11,087 nt of DNA from Gammaproteobacteria bacterium (lineage in GTDB: Bacteria; Pseudomonadota; Gammaproteobacteria; Eutrophobiales; Eutrophobiaceae): contig JAAXHV010000132.1 of assembly GCA_012270695.1 (NCBI GenBank), forward strand, positions 1 through 11,087, in the 5' to 3' direction. The translations under genes and the position numbers were made by a program. Positions 1 to 6,666 of this stretch are shown here, one piece after another; within the stretch, counting starts at the first letter, position 1, and every line of letters starts with the position of its first letter. The notes beneath the pieces are model-generated. The model was given only the letters and a program-made list of their open reading frames with translations, did no database searches and was not told where the DNA came from.

Positions 1-87
1 CCCCATATCCGGGTTAATAAAGATCGCCTTCCCGGGGGGGCGTAACTTCTGCGCCGGCAAACCATCCGATTGGGTTTTACGCGGTGT
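1..87. other. Left edge, 87 bases with no certain gene
   Basis: This stretch follows the TAA of the last DUF1989 gene on the minus strand. That reading frame stays open after the stop, to the window edge. From a TTG at 60-58 it reads LPAQKLRPPGKAIFINPDMG, which looks protein-like, but there is no clear ribosome binding site. A competing ATG at 65-63 opens another frame (MVCRRRSYAPPG...) that looks less natural. A run of seven G (plus strand, about 34-40) lies in between, so a length error there would change which frame is right. It could be the start of a further co-directional gene or simply an operon tail. No hairpin followed by a T-run was seen. Confidence 0.25.
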
Positions 88-726
88 TTATGATTGCGTT
101 TCCAAAATCCGGATCTGCAGGGCCTTGCATGAGTAAGCGTTGATTGCTGATTGATCATCCGGGCATGCAGAAACTGCCACTACAACATCCATCTCCGCCA
201 GAAACTCTATATAGTCGCCTTTTTCGGTACGGGGAGGGTCGATGCGTATGGCGCCGTCGCCCCTGGGGTCGATCCGGACATTGGCAAAAGCGTTGAAAAC
301 ACTGGGGCTGTAGATATCTTCAAGCTCCAGGCCAAACTCCCCCAGAGCGTCAGTAAAATTATCGCTGCAGCTTCGGTGATCCGGCGCATTCCATATATCC
401 ATCATTGTTTTCGTGCAGTGAGGTCCCAGAAAGTGATCGCCGATTTTGTTATCGGTAACAGTCAACATCACGTTTTCATAGGGAACCTTGGAATAGAGTT
501 TACTGAGTCTGTAATGACTGCCCATGCCGGAAGGGTGGAAATAATTCAGTCCTCCGGAAAACTCGGCCATGAACTGTTCCTTGTAATTGTGTGCGTTTAA
601 GAATATGAGGCCGGCGACCTGCTTCCCTTCATGTTCAATGACGCGAAACACCTGGCCCTTGTTGACCCTGAAGGCTTTGCCTGAGCACTTGGGGATGACG
701 AATTCATTAATTACCCTGGAGGTCAT
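88..726 (-). CDS. DUF1989 / urea carboxylase-associated family protein, copy 2
   Basis: The 212-residue protein belongs to the DUF1989 family. Known members include the two subunits of carboxyguanidine deiminase, which removes ammonia from carboxyguanidine in guanidine breakdown; others are annotated as urea-carboxylase-associated. Family marks seen are VNKGQVFRVIEHEGKQV (21-37), a His-Cys pair (H103, C104), CSDNF from C120, GDYIEF (170-175) and SACP with C188 near the C-terminus. It is a duplicate of the next gene upstream: 34 of the first 50 residues match. The acidic residue usual after the 'QV' turn (D39 in the partner) is Gly39 here, and the loop before the His-Cys pair is shorter. The gene starts 6 bases after its partner's stop. 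Its GGAAGGAA ribosome binding site lies inside the partner's last codons, so translation is probably coupled. A cytoplasmic two-subunit enzyme with copy 1 is an inference. The family call is firm, the substrate is not known. Confidence 0.9.
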   Translation of the reverse strand: MTSRVINEFVIPKCSGKAFRVNKGQVFRVIEHEGKQVAGLIFLNAHNYKEQFMAEFSGGLNYFHPSGMGSHYRLSKLYSKVPYENVMLTVTDNKIGDHFLGPHCTKTMMDIWNAPDHRSCSDNFTDALGEFGLELEDIYSPSVFNAFANVRIDPRGDGAIRIDPPRTEKGDYIEFLAEMDVVVAVSACPDDQSAINAYSCKALQIRILETQS

Positions 727-732
727 CGCTGC

Positions 733-1386
733 TTATTCCTTCCATTCCAAAATCTGGAACCTTAAGGCCTTGGCTTTAAAATCATTGCACGGACTTGTTT
801 CGTCCGGACATACCGAGAAAACAGCAATCACATCCATCTCCGCCAGAAAGTCTATATAGTCGCCCGTTTCGGCAAGTGGGCGGGCAAAGTTCATCCCGCC
901 ATCTTCATCCAGCCACGAATTCATCCAGACGTTGAAGATAGTTTCGTCATAGGTGTCTTCCTGCTTCAAGCCTATCTCTCTGAAAGCATCCGCAAAATTG
1001 TCGCTGCAAGTCCTCGTCCCCGGGAGGCCAAGATGTTCCAGTAATCGATTTGAGCAATGACACATCATGAAATGGCCGGCTCGTTCACCACCTCTGGCGC
1101 CGCCGCCAATTTTGTCATCGACCACGGTTGCCATGACATTCTCATAGGGAGGCTTGGAATACAGCCTGGTGAGGCGGTAATAGCCGCCTGTCCCCTGCAT
1201 ACTGTTCAGCATGGCGGAATACTCGGCGGCGAAGTGCTCTTTATAATTGTGTGCGTTTAAAAAAGTAAGATCGACTACCTGTTTCCCTTCATGTTGAATA
1301 ACACGAAACACCTGGCCCTTGTTTACCCGCATCGTCTTGCCCGTACTCTTGGGAACGATGAGGTCCTGGATGACTTTCCACCCCAT
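733..1386 (-). CDS. DUF1989 / urea carboxylase-associated family protein, copy 1
   Basis: The 217-residue protein is the first of the tandem DUF1989 pair. It carries the family pattern more fully than copy 2: VNKGQVFRVIQHEGKQVVDL (21-40) with the acidic D39, a Cys-His-Cys cluster (C109, H110, C111), CSDNF from C127, GDYIDF (175-180) and SVCP with C193. The Cys and His positions are plausible metal or catalytic positions by analogy with the family, but this is not proved here. A glycine-rich insertion (GGGARGGERAG, about 94-104) just before the cluster distinguishes it from copy 2. The ATG at 1386 follows the stop of the 111-residue gene by 12 bases, with only an A-rich, weak ribosome binding site. 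In guanidine operons two DUF1989 genes encode carboxyguanidine deiminase beside a guanidine carboxylase. That carboxylase is absent here, so another amidino or ureido substrate is possible. Confidence 0.9.
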   Translation of the reverse strand: MGWKVIQDLIVPKSTGKTMRVNKGQVFRVIQHEGKQVVDLTFLNAHNYKEHFAAEYSAMLNSMQGTGGYYRLTRLYSKPPYENVMATVVDDKIGGGARGGERAGHFMMCHCSNRLLEHLGLPGTRTCSDNFADAFREIGLKQEDTYDETIFNVWMNSWLDEDGGMNFARPLAETGDYIDFLAEMDVIAVFSVCPDETSPCNDFKAKALRFQILEWKE

Positions 1387-1398
1387 GGTTTTTTCTTT

Positions 1399-1734
1399 CT
1401 ATGGCCACTCGAAAATCAGTCGCGAAGGCGGTCCGGGAGGAGGTCGGGAGAGGTCAATACCCAGAGTCTCCCGGAGAAAATTCTTTTGCATGACTGGTAG
1501 AGCTTGCTCCGACCGCGAGAATTTCTGGAGCATGGATAACGGGTCAGCGGACTGGAATACCAGGATAAGCAAATCTCCCTGAGGCGTCTCCTGGATATGC
1601 CAACTCTCATGCATAATACCAAAACCCTTTATCGTTTCTTCGAAATCTTCGTGTTCAACTGCTTCCACAAGATGTTGCTCCAAAGCTTTCGTTTTCCCGG
1701 GCGGGACCGGAACTGCCATCGCAAGTACAGGCAT
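1399..1734 (-). CDS. Uncharacterised 111-residue protein, possible small alpha/beta-barrel
   Basis: I do not recognise this gene with certainty. The product from the ATG at 1734 begins MPVLAMAVPVPPGK. It shows an alternation of short beta-like and helical stretches: a VLAMAVPVPPGK strand, then a helix with the acidic-rich stretch EAVEHEDFEE, then HESWHIQETPQGDLLILVF, a strand-turn-strand. This pattern, with the phrase 'DLLILVFQSADP', is what small dimeric alpha/beta-barrel proteins (monooxygenase-like or EthD-like) tend to look like, but that is only a suggestion. There is no signal peptide or membrane segment. An upstream in-frame ATG at 1773 would add 13 residues. I prefer 1734 because a strong AAAGGAGA ribosome binding site sits just before it. 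It lies between the LLM oxidoreductase and the DUF1989 pair in the same direction, so it may be an accessory subunit or a tailoring enzyme of this pathway. Confidence 0.75.
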   Translation of the reverse strand: MPVLAMAVPVPPGKTKALEQHLVEAVEHEDFEETIKGFGIMHESWHIQETPQGDLLILVFQSADPLSMLQKFSRSEQALPVMQKNFLRETLGIDLSRPPPGPPSRLIFEWP

Positions 1735-1746
1735 GAGTGTCTCCTT
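1735..1746 (-). promoter_or_regulatory. Ribosome binding site deciding the 1734 start
   Basis: Read on the minus strand the bases before ATG 1734 are AAAGGAGACACTC. The purine core AGGAG is placed about six to seven bases before the start. This is the best ribosome binding site in the window and argues against the upstream ATG at 1773, which would put the site inside the coding sequence. Confidence 0.8.
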
Positions 1747-1808
1747 TAATGGTAGAGAGAAATTACTTATCAATCAGCTTTGTTGATTTGGCGAGGGTGG
1801 TTCCGTGC

Positions 1809-1815
1809 CTGTCAG
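1809..1815. promoter_or_regulatory. CTGTCAG motif before the small gene/DUF1989 block
   Basis: CTGTCAG on the plus strand lies in the 86-base gap between the LLM gene stop (1821) and the start of the 111-residue gene (1734). It is one of only four copies I found by eye in the window, all in gaps. If it is an operator, the last three genes may have their own controlled promoter. No convincing -35/-10 pair was found in this gap: a TTGATA hexamer is present, but what lies 17 bases on is a poor -10. Confidence 0.3.
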
Positions 1816-1820
1816 TATCT

Positions 1821-2714
1821 TCAGGATTCCGGCGGCCCTGCCTGAATCTGCCTGCGCACCTGATCCAATGTTCCTGGTCTGCCGCAGTCCAACCATTCGA
1901 ACCACCAGGTGGCGCCCGCTTCCTGGTAGGATTGTAACTTGCCACGCGTCTCATCCTTGTCCAGTCCGCATGTGATACCGGAGGCGATCACATCGAAAGG
2001 CTCATCCGTGTCGCGTAGTGCCGAGGTAAAGTCAACTACTTCCCGAATTTGTTCCGGGCTGGGAGACATAATAACGCGCAGGTCAGTATCCGAGATATCC
2101 TGGGTTTCTTCAAGGGCCACCGGCATCACATGAGGCATGATACCGTCCCAACGTGCGGCGCGTCGCTGGCCAGGTTTTGCCGGTAACATGGCGGCGACCC
2201 AAACGGGAATGCGAGGGCGTTGCACTGGACGCGGGAGAAGCCTGGCATCCTTGATCCGGTACATTTCTCCATCGAAGTTCACTACTTCCCCGGTGTGCAG
2301 CTGCTCCATTATGGTAATTCCTTCATCCGTTTTCCTGGCCAGTACTTTCTTATCCGGATCTTCACCGAAATTCGAGAATTCCTGGTCCAGACCTCCCAAG
2401 CCGATGCCAATGCGCAGGCGCCCGCCTGATAACTGATCCAGGCTGGCGAATTCTTTTGCCAGCTTCCATGGTCTCCGGCGGGATACCGGTGTGACCATCG
2501 CTCCGATAATGACCTTCTTCGTGACCGCGGCAACCGCAGCAAGCGTAACCGTAGGATCGGCAAGTGCCAGGTAACCCCCGGGATCCAGAAGCAGATGATC
2601 ACAGATGAAATAGCCGTCCCATCCTGCCTCTTCAGTAATTCTGGCAAGTTCCAGCAGGTTATTCGGGTCGGAATATTCGTGGATAGTCGGGGCGACGAAT
2701 ACCGCGGTTTTCAT
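1821..2714 (-). CDS. LLM-class (luciferase-like) flavin or F420 oxidoreductase
   Basis: The 297-residue protein is a member of the luciferase-like monooxygenase superfamily, TIM-barrel enzymes using reduced FMN or F420. Supporting signs are the N-terminal strand MKTAVFVAPT, the helix ITEEAGWDGYFICDHLLL (26-43), DPTVTLAAVAAVTKKVIIGAMVTP (53-76), and the family-typical LSGGRLRIGIGLGGLDQEF (95-113). These are followed by RKTDEGITIMEQLHTGE and, late in the barrel, RPRIPVWVAAMLP (166-178). Length is normal for single-domain members. Members of this family open N-heterocycles (RutA with uracil) or oxidise amines and sulfonates, but nothing here fixes the substrate, nor whether the cofactor is FMN or F420. 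No flavin reductase partner is in the window. It starts 37 bases after the M24 gene stop and its own ribosome binding site is weak (AGAGAA-like), which suits co-transcription with M24. Confidence 0.88.
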   Translation of the reverse strand: MKTAVFVAPTIHEYSDPNNLLELARITEEAGWDGYFICDHLLLDPGGYLALADPTVTLAAVAAVTKKVIIGAMVTPVSRRRPWKLAKEFASLDQLSGGRLRIGIGLGGLDQEFSNFGEDPDKKVLARKTDEGITIMEQLHTGEVVNFDGEMYRIKDARLLPRPVQRPRIPVWVAAMLPAKPGQRRAARWDGIMPHVMPVALEETQDISDTDLRVIMSPSPEQIREVVDFTSALRDTDEPFDVIASGITCGLDKDETRGKLQSYQEAGATWWFEWLDCGRPGTLDQVRRQIQAGPPES

Positions 2715-2744
2715 TGTGTATTCTCTTCTGACTGAAGTGCTGCC

Positions 2745-2761
2745 AGGCGCCTCAGGCGCCT
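2745..2761. repeat. 17-base near-perfect palindrome over the M24 stop codon
   Basis: AGGCGCCT, itself a palindrome, occurs at 2745-2752 and again at 2754-2761, separated by one base. The whole is therefore a 17-base inverted repeat with an odd centre. The TGA stop of the M24 gene lies in the middle of it. On RNA each half could fold only poorly, and no T-run follows, so it is not a standard terminator. It might be an accidental duplication of the last codons or a protein-binding site. Confidence 0.5.
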
Positions 2762-3981
2762 AAACTGACGATATCCGTCGGGAACGTGGGTAACAGGTCG
2801 CAGCCGCCTTTTGTGACATGCACATAATCTTCGCCGCCGTATACCCTGTGGTGCCCCAGCTCATCAGTTTCAAACATCCAGCACTCGACGGCCAACACCA
2901 TATCTTCCTGTACTACAAATTTTTCACCGAGGGCAATCGCAGGAGGTTCCTGGCCGTCCAGTCCGACGCCGTGTCCGCCCTGGTCCAGGGAACAATGCAG
3001 GCCGCCGTCCTGTAATGTCTGGTTGATCGCATCCATGATCTCCCCTGTCGTCACACCCGGTTTTGTGACTTGCGCGGCAACCTCACGACCACGGTCCAGG
3101 ACTTGTATCTTGCGAATCTCCTCTTCCGGCGCCGGTCCCATGTGAAAGGTGCGGCCGGAGCTTCCCCAGTAACCCTTGACTTCAGGCAGCGGTTCCAACA
3201 CCAGGCGGTCGCCCGGCATCAGCGGGATGCCTTCGTCCCAGGCCGGGATGTCCGCCATAAACACCTTGCGCCGGCTGGCCATACACAGACACGGTTTACA
3301 TTCATCCGCGTATTCGAGGAGTTTTTGCCGGACAAACAAACCGACGTCTTTCTCGGTCCAGCCCCACTCAAAATTGGCAACCAGGTCATGATACGCTTTG
3401 ACGTCAGCTTCACAGGCGATTTTTAATGCCTCCACCTCCAACAGTGACTTGATCATCCTCACGTTCCAGATCTGGTCGGCAGCGTAGACGAACTCCACGT
3501 CCGGCAAGGCAGCGCGGAACTCATCGATGTCATTGACGGGCCGCGGAATGGTCATGCCACCCTTGATACCGCCCTCGATGCCGACCCGACCGCTGCTGCG
3601 GCCCATGAGTTCCTTCACAACGCCCGCCACGTCCCGCGGCATGCCCCTGAGGTTTTCAGTGACGTGGGGATGGTGCTGGCAGCGGATATCCTCTATAAAG
3701 GTATAACCCTCTACCACACCCTGGAAAAAGTCCGGCACGATCATAACCGGCTCCTTGTCGATCGCGATAAGCAGTACCGCGGGGCACACCGTGATCGGGG
3801 GCCAGTGGTTCGATAAAAAACCGGTAAAGTAGCGGATATTGTTTTCCCCCCACATGACCATTACGTCCAGTCTGACCGCCGCCATTTCTTCTTTCAACCG
3901 GCGCACGCGGTCTTCATATTCGGGTCTGGGGAAAGGCGCATAGGGTGGCTGCGCGTAGAACCGTTCCACTTTATTAAGCAT
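2752..3981 (-). CDS. M24 family (creatinase/prolidase fold) hydrolase-like protein with altered metal ligands
   Basis: The 409-residue protein has the two-part layout of M24 proteins: an N-terminal creatinase-type domain (about 20-165, with WGENNIRYFTGF) and a C-terminal 'pita-bread' domain (about 180-405). Landmarks are MPGDRLVLEPLPEVKGYWG (255-273), GRTFHMG (276-282), GGHGVGLDGQEPP (335-347), MVLAVE (361-366) and YGGEDYVHV (381-389). Aligned with aminopeptidase P, the two metal-binding Asp are Glu263 and Ser274, while His337, Glu366 and Glu384 are kept. The usual histidines before the first Asp and after His337 are Pro246 and Gln344. Creatinase also lost these Asp and hydrolyses a C-N bond without metal, but its catalytic His is missing here too. 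A peptidase role is therefore doubtful. C-N bond cleavage on a guanidino or amide substrate is possible but unproven. The ATG has an AAGAGGTG ribosome binding site, 63 bases behind the receptor stop. No signal peptide, so cytoplasmic. Confidence 0.87.
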   Translation of the reverse strand: MLNKVERFYAQPPYAPFPRPEYEDRVRRLKEEMAAVRLDVMVMWGENNIRYFTGFLSNHWPPITVCPAVLLIAIDKEPVMIVPDFFQGVVEGYTFIEDIRCQHHPHVTENLRGMPRDVAGVVKELMGRSSGRVGIEGGIKGGMTIPRPVNDIDEFRAALPDVEFVYAADQIWNVRMIKSLLEVEALKIACEADVKAYHDLVANFEWGWTEKDVGLFVRQKLLEYADECKPCLCMASRRKVFMADIPAWDEGIPLMPGDRLVLEPLPEVKGYWGSSGRTFHMGPAPEEEIRKIQVLDRGREVAAQVTKPGVTTGEIMDAINQTLQDGGLHCSLDQGGHGVGLDGQEPPAIALGEKFVVQEDMVLAVECWMFETDELGHHRVYGGEDYVHVTKGGCDLLPTFPTDIVSLGA

Positions 3982-4044
3982 TTATGGCACCTCTTGAGAT
4001 AAGGCTGATATTGTTACACTGCTGATGCAGGGCTGTATATTCAA

Positions 4045-6534
4045 CTAAAAGGAGTAGCTTAACTGCACACCGAAGCGCGCCCCGCGCTCGCGGCCGGAAC
4101 CGTTGGCATCATGTACTACGTCCAGACTGGTACTGAGAAACTCGAACGCGTCCATAATCTGGCGTTGCTCGTCGGTTACATCCCTGCCGTAAGCAGCTAT
4201 TTCCCAGTTGCCGTCGGGCGGGGCAATGGCGAGTCGCAGGTCAAGACGCTCCCAGGAGTCCACCTGGTCCAGCGGGTCTCCACTGATACCGAACATCCGG
4301 TAACCGTCGCTGAAGATAACGTTGGCGCTGGCTGTGACCTGGAAACCGCCCACGGTCATACGGTAATTCGGCTGCAGGTTAACTGACCATTCGGGCGAGA
4401 ACGGCAATTCCTCGCCGCTGCCGTTGATGAAGCACGGAGCAAACGGGTTCATGGCTGCAATCCTGGCCAGCTTGGCATCCAGCGAATTACACTCGGCACC
4501 GTTGTAACTATCGTACTCGGCCTCGGTGTAGTTGCCGGCAAAGCCCAGGGAAAAGTTATCGGTGATGGCCCAGCGGCCGTCGATCTCGACACCCGTGGTA
4601 TGGGATTCGGCAGCGTTCTGGGTAATGAACTGCCCGGTCGTATTATTGAAAATAGTGACCTGTAGTTCGCTGAAGTCGGTGTAAAAGCCCGCTACGTTTA
4701 CGGCCAGCCTGCCGTCCAGCAGCAGCGCTTTGACGCCGCCTTCCCAGCCCTCCGCTTTCTCAGGCTTGTAAGAGAACGGATCCGGGGCGCCGCCTGTTAC
4801 GGGCGGGGACTTGACAAAACCACCGGCCTTTAACGCCTCGGAATATTTGCCGTAGAGCATGATATTGTTGCTCACGTCCAGTTGCAGGCCGACCTCCGGC
4901 AGGAAATCATCGGCATTGGCTTCGTCAGATACGGGGGGCACAAAGGGAACGGCAGGGCCAAATTCGGTTCCGCCGACAGGCAGGAGAGCCAGCTGCGGGT
5001 TCTCGGTGCCGTCTTTCTCGATGTCCACGTAGCGTCCGCCGACGTTGATGCGGATATTTTCGGTCATCTTGAACGTCGTGTTGAAAAACCCGGAGATCCA
5101 GCGGGAATCCTCAACCAGCGGACCGCCGAAGCTGATGGCGCTGTGCGTCGCCGGGTTCAGGGCCGGGTTACGCGGAACAAAGCCCATGGAGAAGAAGTGC
5201 GGCAGGTCAAACAGCCATGGCAGGAACACGTCGACCTGCGTCGTCATGTCGTGCTCCTGGTAATACATCCCCACCATCCAGGTAAACCGTTGATCCTCCG
5301 GCGAGGTAAAGCGCACCTCCTGGGCGAACTGCTCGAAGGATTCATTGCGCTCATCGGCAAACACGGCAAACGAACTCATATCCGGGTCCAGGATGTCATA
5401 CTTGTCATATTCCACGTAGGACGTGATGGAACTCATCACGATACCGCTGCCACCGATATCCCAGTCAAACGCCAGCAGGCCGACATTGGACTGGTGCTCG
5501 CGCCGTTCCTCTTCGTTAAATATCCGGGCGTTGTTCAGGCCGTAGGAAACCGGGCTGAAAGGCGCGCCCCAGTAGTTGGGACTGCCGAACACGGCGCCGC
5601 TGGCAGCGTTCAGTTCATCCATCACCGCGCGCACGTCCAGCGCGCCACCCGAACCTACCACGCCGTCAAGCCTGGTCAAATCGATACCGTTATACGCGGC
5701 GTCCAGCGCACACAGCGCTCCAATGAAGGGAGCCACGACAGGATGAGAGCTGCTCAGGGCAGGCCGTGTTTCGCAGCGGGTATATTCTGCCGGCACACCG
5801 ATCTGCTGCACGTCCTGGTGCTCGTACTTGAACGTCAGTTCGAAATCATCGGTTGGTTCCCACACCCCGAGAGCCCGTATGCCCCAGTTTTCCTTGACGC
5901 CCAGTTCCTTGCCGGTAAGTACATGTTTATAGCCGGCGTCGTCGAGTTCGTAGTAGCGGCCAGCGAAGCGGATACCGAACGTATCCGACAACGGGCCACC
6001 TGTAGCGCCGATGACGCTGAGTTCTTCATCGGAGCCGTAAGCCACTGAAAAATCCCCTTCCCATTCATCGCCGGGCCGGCGGCTGATATAACTCAATGCA
6101 CCGGCGGTGGCGCTCTGGCCGGCGAACACCGGCGCCGGACCGCGGATAACCTCAACCCGTTCCAGGTCGAAGAAGCTGTTCTGGCTCATGTTGTCGCGGC
6201 CGTAATACACCCCGTCGTGGAATTGAGCGACCGCTTGTTCGAACGCCTCGTTGGCGACGGTGGTGCCGATGCCGCGGATGACGAGGTTCTGGCCCACAAG
6301 CGTATCCGACATGAACAGGTTCGGTACGAAAGCAGACAGGTCCTCCATATCGGAAAAACCTCCGGCCTCTATATCATCACCTGTTATCGCCAGTATCGAA
6401 ATCGGTACGTCCTGCAGGTTCTGCTCACGTTTTTGTGCGGTAACGATGATCTCTTCCAGTACCTGTGCGTTCAGCGGTGCCGCGATGACCAGGGTCAACG
6501 CTAAACTCAAAGCGACTTTGGAGTTCTTATTCAT
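4045..6534 (-). CDS. TonB-dependent outer-membrane receptor
   Basis: The 829-residue protein is a complete TonB-dependent receptor, which moves a scarce ligand through a 22-strand outer-membrane barrel using energy passed on by TonB/ExbBD. It has a signal peptide (1-23, LTLVIAAPLNA then cleavage before Gln24) and a TonB-box region (EEIIVTAQ, 27-34). The plug domain covers about 40-155, with LVIRGIGTTVANEAFEQAVA and VEVIRGPAPVFAGQSATAG. The beta-barrel ends in GVQLSYSF, with the expected terminal aromatic. Two loop segments carry Cys pairs (about CETRPALSSS...GALC and AEC...APC) that could form disulphides outside the cell. The ATG at 6534 has a G-rich ribosome binding site. It resembles the large 'EEIIVTAQKREQNLQDVP' receptor group found in many environmental gammaproteobacteria and sphingomonads, whose ligands are mostly unknown. 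Its place between amidase and M24 genes suggests the ligand is the substrate of those enzymes (inference). Confidence 0.95.
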   Translation of the reverse strand: MNKNSKVALSLALTLVIAAPLNAQVLEEIIVTAQKREQNLQDVPISILAITGDDIEAGGFSDMEDLSAFVPNLFMSDTLVGQNLVIRGIGTTVANEAFEQAVAQFHDGVYYGRDNMSQNSFFDLERVEVIRGPAPVFAGQSATAGALSYISRRPGDEWEGDFSVAYGSDEELSVIGATGGPLSDTFGIRFAGRYYELDDAGYKHVLTGKELGVKENWGIRALGVWEPTDDFELTFKYEHQDVQQIGVPAEYTRCETRPALSSSHPVVAPFIGALCALDAAYNGIDLTRLDGVVGSGGALDVRAVMDELNAASGAVFGSPNYWGAPFSPVSYGLNNARIFNEEERREHQSNVGLLAFDWDIGGSGIVMSSITSYVEYDKYDILDPDMSSFAVFADERNESFEQFAQEVRFTSPEDQRFTWMVGMYYQEHDMTTQVDVFLPWLFDLPHFFSMGFVPRNPALNPATHSAISFGGPLVEDSRWISGFFNTTFKMTENIRINVGGRYVDIEKDGTENPQLALLPVGGTEFGPAVPFVPPVSDEANADDFLPEVGLQLDVSNNIMLYGKYSEALKAGGFVKSPPVTGGAPDPFSYKPEKAEGWEGGVKALLLDGRLAVNVAGFYTDFSELQVTIFNNTTGQFITQNAAESHTTGVEIDGRWAITDNFSLGFAGNYTEAEYDSYNGAECNSLDAKLARIAAMNPFAPCFINGSGEELPFSPEWSVNLQPNYRMTVGGFQVTASANVIFSDGYRMFGISGDPLDQVDSWERLDLRLAIAPPDGNWEIAAYGRDVTDEQRQIMDAFEFLSTSLDVVHDANGSGRERGARFGVQLSYSF

Positions 6535-6544
6535 GGGACCCCCC

Positions 6545-6573
6545 CTGACAGCATCGTAAATCTAACTGACAGC
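6545..6573. promoter_or_regulatory. Direct repeat CTGACAGC x2, 21 bp apart, before the receptor gene
   Basis: CTGACAGC occurs at 6545-6552 and 6566-6573 on the plus strand (GCTGTCAG on the coding strand). The start-to-start distance is 21 bp, two turns of DNA, so a dimeric regulator could read both copies from one face. The pair lies between the candidate promoter (6583-6610) and the ribosome binding site. It would overlap the start of the transcript, as a repressor site or as part of a 5' leader. The core CTGTCAG also occurs before the regulator gene and before the 111-residue gene. Confidence 0.45.
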
Positions 6574-6582
6574 TACTTTAAA

Positions 6583-6610
6583 TTTATATCCTCGAAGATA
6601 TTAACAACAA
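6583..6610 (-). promoter_or_regulatory. Candidate sigma-70 promoter of the receptor operon
   Basis: On the minus strand TTGTTG (6610-6605) is followed after 16 bases by TATAAA (6588-6583). The -10 is good and the -35 is only a half match. The surrounding DNA is strongly AT-rich, unlike the coding flanks. The predicted transcript would begin near 6576, giving a leader of about 40 bases. TTGTTA with TAAATT (15-base spacing) is an alternative reading. Confidence 0.4.
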
Positions 6611-6666
6611 TTTTCTGTCCAAAAACCAACCATAAGGCCAGTTTCTTACAGCAGTGTGGTTTCTGC

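Larger units (their letters stand above)
88..1386. repeat. Tandem gene duplication (two DUF1989 copies)
   Basis: The two DUF1989 genes are still alike at the DNA level. On the plus strand AATTGTGTGCGTTTAA occurs at about 585-600 and again 660 bases later, at about 1245-1260. The sequences after each (about 620-665 and 1280-1325) differ at only a few bases, sharing CGAAACACCTGGCCCTT. Another matching block, CATCTCCGCCAGAAA followed by TCTATATAGTCGCC, occurs at about 189-218 and 834-863. Similarity is strongest at both ends of the genes and weakest in the middle. This indicates an in-place duplication followed by divergence of the central loops, rather than two independent acquisitions. Confidence 0.8.

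Noticed and set aside
151..600. A 149-residue plus-strand frame opposite the DUF1989 copy 2
   Set aside because: The minus strand carries clear DUF1989 family motifs over the same bases. A similar shadow end occurs opposite copy 1 because of the duplication, not because it is a gene.
88..1386. Naming the DUF1989 genes cgaA and cgaB
   Set aside because: The guanidine carboxylase context is absent and the two copies look like a local duplication, so one-to-one correspondence with the known subunits cannot be claimed.
1735..1773. Longer start at 1773 for the small unknown gene
   Set aside because: It would place the strong AAAGGAGA ribosome binding site inside the coding sequence and add residues (MISNFSLPLKETL) of low plausibility.
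1821..2714. Calling the LLM protein RutA or a specific monooxygenase
   Set aside because: The barrel motifs are general for the superfamily, no rut neighbours are present, and no substrate-specific residues could be identified by eye.
4882..6048. A 388-residue open frame on the plus strand inside the receptor gene
   Set aside because: The opposite strand encodes a complete TonB-dependent receptor with signal peptide, plug and barrel end. The plus-strand product is rich in His, Arg and Val with no recognisable domain, as expected of an antisense shadow in GC-rich DNA.
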